From Caenorhabditis elegans (Eukaryota > Nematoda > Chromadorea > Rhabditida > Rhabditidae): DNA of 64,000 nt. A model generated the notes under the pieces. The model ran no database searches. It worked only from the letters and a program-made list of their open reading frames with translations, and was not told the origin of the DNA. Where the stretch lies: the NCBI RefSeq assembly GCF_000002985.6, contig NC_003282.8, positions 682,001 to 746,000 on the forward strand, read 5' to 3'. The stretch's first letter is position 1; every line of letters starts with the position of its first letter. Positions 57,701 to 64,000 of this stretch are shown here, piece by piece. Made by a program: the position numbers and the translations under genes.

Positions 57701-60317
57701 AATTTTGGAAAAAACATCTAGCAACAGGTCAAAACGAAATAGTTTTTGAAACCAAAAATCAAGGGTCGTCAGACTTCAAAGTCTCAAAATCCAAAATCAT
57801 CCACACTAAAACTTTTGTACCCGCTCAATGACAATATTATATTCTTTATCCGCTTTTCCTCTCCTCCATTCTCTGGCTCATTTCCGTTGTTGCCTGTCAA
57901 CCGCATTGACTTCTTCTTTTTCTTTTTTTGTTCCCCCTATTTTTCTCATTTTCCTTTTTATATTTACATTTTCTGTATGTGACTCCATAGTTGGACATAA
58001 AATTTCCTACGTAAATGCATAGGTGCTCAGTGAGCTTAATTTAATAAATATATGTAATTCTCGAGGTTTGGTTTTTTTTTGCTTTTTTTGCTCTGCAATG
58101 CTTGAATAATCCTTGGGGAGATTAGTGTGAAAAGTCCATCTCTCTCTCTTATCAGTCAACCGGATATCCATTCTTTTTCTGCCTGTGATACGTCGGCATA
58201 ATTTCCGCTGCCGCTTGATGCTTTTTCTGGAACTTTGAATCAAAACTAGAAAGAATAGAAAATTTATTTTTGCACAGATTTAGAGCTATTTTTGCATCTC
58301 CTTTTTGAAATTCTATAATTTTGTAGTTTTATAGTTTTGGCAAAATCGGAAATTGTCAAAAATAGAAATTTTCGGCAAATTCGGCAAACCGGCAATTTGC
58401 CAAATTGCGAATTTTGTCAAAAATCTATTTTCCAATTTCCATTCCTCATGCATGTATTGAAGTTCTGGAGCGTTTTTTTTTAATTCTGCTTAGAAACCGT
58501 AATCTTTAAGTATTTGTTTTAAATCTTCATTTTAAAAAAGTTTTTTTTTGAAAGTTCGCTTTAAAATCACTGTAGGCATGAGTCAGGCTTATATGAACGG
58601 GGGATCCCTCACTTTTCCAGCTCTAGCTCTAGCTCCAGCCAATCTATTTCCAGATATATTTCCGTGTGTCTTATTTACAAAATAGAGAGTATGTGTAATT
58701 GTCTCACACAAAGTTGTCCCAACTAACCTTTTATCTCCCACTGCCTCCAATTTTTTTCCGTCCGCTCACCGCCGCCACCAACTGTCTTGTCACGGCTCAT
58801 CTCTTTTAGAGAGTTCTCAATGAATGTTATAGATCATATGAAATTAAGAGTCGTAGACACGTGAAAACATGTATGCGTCTCTTGGGTATAAATTATCTCT
58901 CGACCGGTGGATCTAATTTATTGGCAATGAATTATGAGGCGACAAGGCCAGGGGCAATGACTCCCGGGGCTCGGAGAGGCAATTTGAAAATAAAAAAAAC
59001 GACGGAATAGTGAAAAATGATGATGCTATTGGATGATCTGTGAAATATGTCTAGTTAATTATTTGATGATAGAAGGAAAATGAAGTTTGAGCGAGAATTC
59101 AAAAAGCTAGGTAGCTGAACTTGGCGAGAAAAGTTTATGGGTTTCTGTAGACGATTCTAGAAATCCTCGACCAATGTCGGCTGCCAAAATTTCAACTTGG
59201 TGCCAGACTAGGCAGATACAAAAATGCCTACCTGTTTACCTACCAGGCGCCTACCATTTAGGCACGTATGTAGTTGTATCTAACAAGTTTCACATTTATA
59301 CTTTGTTGAGCCTTACCTAATCCTTTTTTAATCCCAGTAACAAATGTTTCAGCACATTTTTTGGCATTCCGTTTTGTGAAATTTCGCGCCAGGAAGTTTT
59401 TTGTGAAGCCTCAAAACATAATCCCACGTCATTTAGCTTATCTTTTCGGAAAAGGTATTCAAATTTTTTTTCAAAATTTTCAGCACACACACTCAAATTT
59501 TCAGCGAAATTTTCAAGCTTTAAAGGTTTAGATTTTTCAAATTTTTTAACTGAAAATTGTTTGATGGCTGTGCAGAACGGCAAAGAGACAGCTAGGCAGG
59601 CAGGCAAGAAGGCAGACTAGGTAGGCAGGCAGATGGTTAGCCAGTTCAGTAAACAGATAGGCATACGGTAAGCAGTCATTCGGATAGGCAATTAGGTTGC
59701 CTGGTAGGAAAATAGTCAGATAAGTGAGCAGCTAGCCAAGCTGAAAGGCAAATAGGCACGTAGACGTGCAGGCAGACAGGTAGGCGAGCAGGCTGGTAGA
59801 ATCTAGGGGCTCACTGCTTAAATATTTTCTTCGTATTTCGATGTTTTGTGTTATGACACCTGTGATGTAATGTCATAAACCATTATGTTTTATTGTCGGA
59901 AAACAAAAACTTGACATTTTCAAACTCACAGGAATGCATATTCCATCAGTATATCGCATATCTCTTTTCAAATATCTCTCTCCCTCTTTCCTGTCCCTAT
60001 TCCATGTCCCCATGTCTCATCCGTTCGTCACAATTCGCTGGTCCACCAATTCATCTTAATTCTCTCGCGTCTCTTCGTGTTCTCTGATCTCTCTCTCTCT
60101 CTTCCTCTTTTCATGCTGCTGCTTCCAGCAAAACGGTTAGTCGAGTGATCGAATTGGGCGGGGCGACGCCGTACAGGCGAGGTACTGCCCCTGGACCCTC
60201 TTCATCTCCATCCAGTTCAATTCAACATCAGAGACTCGAATCCGCGAAATCGAGTGCATCTTTGGTGTCTAGAGCGTCGTCAACTAGCTCATCTAACTAC
60301 AATAGAGCAATGATACA
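54747..60317 (+). CDS. 5' part of a Ser/Arg-rich protein (runs off right edge)
   Basis: Three exons in phase, 54747-54840, 55997-56123 and 60129-60317, encode 136 residues and end at a GTAAG donor, so the gene continues past the window. A 3' splice site (ATTATTCAG) lies 7 nt before the ATG, consistent with trans-splicing. The segment starts MLSSTGRSFTPLDG and includes VRGEKLVNYMERSP, VIELGGATPYRRG and a Ser-rich SSSPSSS stretch. It is basic, rich in Ser, Pro and Arg, and looks disordered, like the head of a cytoskeletal or scaffold protein. An intermediate-filament head is one possibility, but no rod sequence is in view. Introns of 1.2 and 4.0 kb carry repeats. I do not recognise the gene. 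Confidence 0.7.
55785..55930. repeat. GGCAAATTGCCG repeat copy
   Basis: Same family as 47100-47515, in intron 1 of the Ser/Arg-rich gene. Confidence 0.6.
56505..56700. repeat. GGCAAATCGGCAATTTGCCG repeat copy
   Basis: The best-preserved copy of the family. Units TTTGCCGATTTGCCGG occur in both orientations. Four overlapping reading frames here are repeat artefacts. Confidence 0.75.
58335..58415. repeat. GGCAAACCGGCAATTTGCC repeat fragment
   Basis: Short copy of the same family in intron 2 of the Ser/Arg-rich gene. Confidence 0.55.
59570..59800. repeat. Degenerate TAGGCAGG minisatellite, tract 1
   Basis: Many imperfect TAGGCAGG, CAGGCAGG and GTAGGCA units. It lies in intron 2 just upstream of exon 3 of the Ser/Arg-rich gene. 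Confidence 0.75.
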
Positions 60318-63300
60318 GTAAGTTTTTGAATTGAATTTGAAAAAAAGTGGAAATCTGAGTTTTAGGGTAGCTACAACAGGTTTTTGCTTTAAAATTTATA
60401 AAATTCCGAACCTACAAAATATCAAGAAAAAAAATTTTTTTTTAAACTTTAAATTCCCTCTATAATGGTCCACTTTCGAGCCAATCAAACTCCACACACT
60501 GTATCTGATTGGTTGAAAAATGGACGGGGTAAATCGCTGATTGGTCGAGCAGTTCTCATTTTGGAGGGAGTTCAAAATTGGAATTTAAAATTGGCTCCTA
60601 AATAGGAAATTTGTGTAGTAAGAGTTGTTAATGTAATTTCTTTTTTCAATTTTTTCAATTTGTCGTTTTGCAAAAACAAAAAAGTAATTATTGAGACTTT
60701 TTAGAAACTTTATATACTTTCTACAAAATCCTCAAATGACTCTACTCCACTGTTAACAAATAAATTACATTTTTATTCAAATTTTTCGCCAATTAAATTC
60801 TATTAAAAATGTTTTAAAAATCCAGCATTGCTTTAGCTTTTGGGTTACCAAGAATTTTCTAAAATTACCGATTCATCTAAAAGCTTTTCGCCAAGATTGC
60901 CCATTTACAGCCCTCCAGGGATGTAAAAGTACACCTGAAACCCACTGAACCAACGTTTTACGCCCTCCCTCATCTCTTACATCTCCTCATCCTTTCTATG
61001 CTTGATCCATCACGGATCTTGTCACCATCCTGTCCATCATGTTTTCCACCTTCCAAAACCAACAATTACATGTGTCAAAATTGAGAGAGCTGACGCCTAT
61101 TATTTCGGGTTTCTTCTTGCAAAAACGTGATGTGAAAATCCGGTTTTCTGGAAAATTTTAGTAAAAATCACAGTTTTTAAACAAACTTCTTTAATAATAG
61201 GCAAAAAATGCCTGCCTGCCTGGTGTTCAGACGGCCTACTCCTATTTCTTGCATAAACCTGAATTTACGCAAAAGTGAAACATGGTTAGGTAGGCGCGTA
61301 GGAAGCCAGGCTACAGAGCCAAGTAGGCAGGTAGGCAAGAATGCACTATAGAGGCATGGTATGGAATGCACTATAGAGGCATGGTATGGACACGTAGGCA
61401 GGCATGCACGGTATACGTACGTAGACAGGCGAGTAGGAAAGAATTCATGCAATAGGTAGATAGGTAGGCGCGGATGTAGGCGGGCACAAGGCAAACATGA
61501 GGTATACATCCATACATGTGCATAGGCAGCGAGGTGCAAGTGCAAAGTAGGAAGCAAGTGTAAACTAGGTAAACGTACATAGACTAGCATAATGTAGGCA
61601 TGCTTCAGGCACTTATGCAGATAGGTGGACGTAGAGGCAGGCAGGCATGATGTAAGCATAAGGTAGGCACAATAAGATGTATACCTAGGCGGGTCTTTAG
61701 ACCATGCCAGCTGGCACGATTGTGATACGATTTGGGCGCGTTGCAGGTATCCAGGTAGGCAGGGATATAGAAAGAAACCGTCTTTTAATTTTTATATAAA
61801 ACTTTCAGAATGAACTGTTCTATAAAAGTTGAAAATTATGTTGTACAATTATTAAGGTAGGCATACATTAGGCGTGACTGAAACTACTTGTTTCATGACG
61901 ATTTTCCATTTTTGACAATTCAATTCTTCTTCTTCAAAGTTCTCGTGAGCTCCGAAAACTCTTGCTCATCAATTTCCAGGAATAGTAATGTCTAACCATG
62001 AGAAACTTTACTCAATTAAAACTAATAACTGACCAGAAATTTAATTTAAAAAGTCCGAGAAAGTAATTTCACAGGAGGGTCCACGTGATGTCTTACTTTT
62101 ACTTATTCTTTTTTTGTGTTTCTTCGAAAATTTCCTTTTTTTCTTGTTAACCGGAAATTTGCTCTCATAGTGTCCTGTCATATTGCTTGTCACCTTCTCA
62201 TGTTTCTTCATCTTTTTTCTAGCTATTTTAACCGCAACAAAGCGGCTTGAGTTCTAATTTTCGAAAAGATTTTAACATTTTTTAGTCTAAAATTACCAAA
62301 TATCAAAATGAAAACCTTATAAATTTTTGAATTTTTCAAATGATCTTAAGTCAATGATTTGGCAAGTTACTTGGTTTTTAACAAAAAAAACTGTTTGAGT
62401 AATTTCAATAATTTCTACAGACTTGAACTCAATATTATGTTATAAAAATTATGACATTTTCCAGCGCATTTTTAACTAGTTTCCAGGTTTGCAAAATAAG
62501 TTTAAAAAAAGACCAAAACAAAGTTGGGAAGTGCATAGGGATTGCCCAAAGTAGTACTAGCGTTTTGGAAATTTTTAGAACATTTTGAAAATTTATAGGC
62601 ATTTTTTTGTGATTATTTTTGTGACATTATTTCCAAAAGATAAAAAGCTTCCAGAATGATTATTAATTCCTATGCATCTTAAAATCTTTTTTAATTGAAA
62701 AAAACATTATGAAAACAAAAATTAGATTTTTCTAAAATTTTTCTCAAAAAGCATCCAGAATTCCCTAGAAAAAAGAAAAATTTTAGACATTTCAGATAGA
62801 ACTTTCACTGAATAGGATTTAAATTTTTTAGCTTTATTTAAAAAAAAACCTTTTTTTTTTGCAAAATTGAAAAAATTTATTTTTTTTAATTCAACTAATT
62901 GCATAAATTTTTATTTAAAAGTTGTATGTGATATTTTGCAAACCATTTGCTATATTTTGAGGAAAATAGTGTTTTGAGCCACATTTAAAGGTGTTGATTC
63001 TAGAAACTTTTTGAAAATTTTCCAAAAAATTGTTTCAATTTTTCTTTTTTTTAAATAAAAATCATAATTTTCTTCCCATTGGTCCCTATTACAAAACTTC
63101 CCACCAATAAAAATTGTCCCCCCATAAACAAGACACTCGATCAAAATCCAACTCTTCCAAAAAAAATTGCTCCAAAATTTCCAAATAACATATTTTTTCT
63201 TGTGGCTGAATAAACGAAGCGCATCTATTTCATTTTTTTGTAATATAGGAACGGCATCTCCAAAACATTTTGAATAATTTATGGGAGCTCTTTTTTTGAA

Positions 63301-64000
63301 GTATTTGAGAAAATTTATTAGAATTCGGGGAAATTTTATTTTATCTTAATTTTAAAAAATCCTGAAGAAACGCCTCTTGTTTTCTTATTTGTTTATTTCA
63401 TTTCCAAAAAGATGCTTACTTTGGAAATTTTGGATTCTGATCATTTTGTAAACATTTTTCACTGAAATTTCTCCCAACCATAATCCAAAAATATATTTCT
63501 GTGAAGTTTGATACTTTGCGGAAAAATTTCAGAATTTTGAGAAAAAAACATACATATAGTTGAAGATTAATTCATAACAGGGAAAATAATTGTCTGGGAC
63601 CAGATGAGTAAAAAACAAAAATAAATTAAGGAAGAAACTGTGAGAAAATGTTCTGCTAAATTGATGAATTTTGATCATTTTTTCCCGAAAACCACAGGAT
63701 TACTGTAGATTCCTGCTCTATTTAGACTGTAGGTTTCTGCTTTATTTTTATGGTTTACAGAAGCTCAGAAAATTCCTATAAATTTTTTTTAAAGAATATT
63801 TTTTCACGTGGCGTCAGAGTGCCCCATTTCGGTTTGATCAACGTAGACCTACGAGCATTGCGGGAATTTAGAAGCATATTTTCCACAAATGGTTAAGCCA
63901 CATTTTGTGTGCAAAAAAATGCCAAATTTTTTTGTAGATCACCCGTGATGGGACAGCCGGACACGACATGGTTTTTCTAGAAAAAAAACCGATTTTAAAA
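60318..64000. other. Intron of Ser/Arg-rich gene, to window end
   Basis: After the donor at 60318 no further exon with supporting splice sites and coding character is evident. Apart from the repeat tract at 61195-61700 and AT-rich low-complexity DNA, nothing specific is seen. Confidence 0.45.
61195..61700. repeat. Degenerate TAGGCAGG minisatellite, tract 2
   Basis: About 500 bp of diverged GTAGGCA/GGCAGGCA units, with one perfect local duplication of about 25 bp (around 61343-61387). It explains the 160-codon minus-strand frame at 61177-61659. Confidence 0.8.

Noticed and set aside
61177..61659. 160-codon minus-strand frame rich in Leu, Pro and Thr
   Set aside because: It is a translation of the degenerate TAGGCAGG minisatellite.

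Overview
The window is animal DNA, almost certainly from a Caenorhabditis nematode (C. elegans or a close relative). It is AT-rich. Its genes have many short (about 45-55 bp) introns with GTAAG donors and TTTCAG acceptors, and several have a 3' splice site just before the ATG with no matching donor, as expected for spliced-leader trans-splicing. Gene families, degenerate TTAGGC-type tracts, long G/C homopolymers and dispersed foldback repeats agree. Exon models were built by hand from splice sites and phase; species and gene names were not checked against any database.

Layout. 1-2.5 kb: diverged TGTAGATTTAC repeats around an intact tRNA-Asp(GTC). 2.5-6.1 kb (+): a 696-aa type I membrane protein with a signal peptide, PAN/apple domains and a ZP domain. 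6.4-16.4 kb (-), tail to tail with it: a giant protein made mostly of 93 copies of a 34-residue unit (102 bp), with one 1-nt frame break. 16.8-25.7 kb (-): a second ZP-domain membrane protein (500 aa). Its first intron holds a 5.6-kb DNA transposon (19905-25528) with 42-bp inverted ends, palindromic subterminal repeats and two intact spliced genes: an 808-aa CMC/Mirage-type transposase and a 414-aa accessory protein. 26-34.6 kb: no gene recognised. 34.6-35.7 kb (+): a secreted C-type lectin. 35.9-49.0 kb (-): two srt-type chemoreceptor genes flanking a ZYG-11-like leucine-rich repeat gene that splices in frame to an upstream multi-membrane-span segment. Its introns hold a LINE relic, a nested inverted-repeat transposon, a foldback element and MITEs. 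54.7-60.3 kb (+): the first three coding exons of a Ser/Arg-rich protein that runs off the right edge.

Working together. The two ZP membrane proteins and the repeat protein form one cluster. ZP proteins build apical extracellular matrix and cuticle. The second ZP gene and the repeat gene are on the same strand about 0.4 kb apart, with a 3' splice site directly before the repeat gene's ATG, so they may be an operon. The transposon's two genes are also co-oriented with operon-like spacing. The most unusual items are the 93-copy repeat protein, the apparently complete Mirage-type element and the membrane-span/ZYG-11 candidate fusion.
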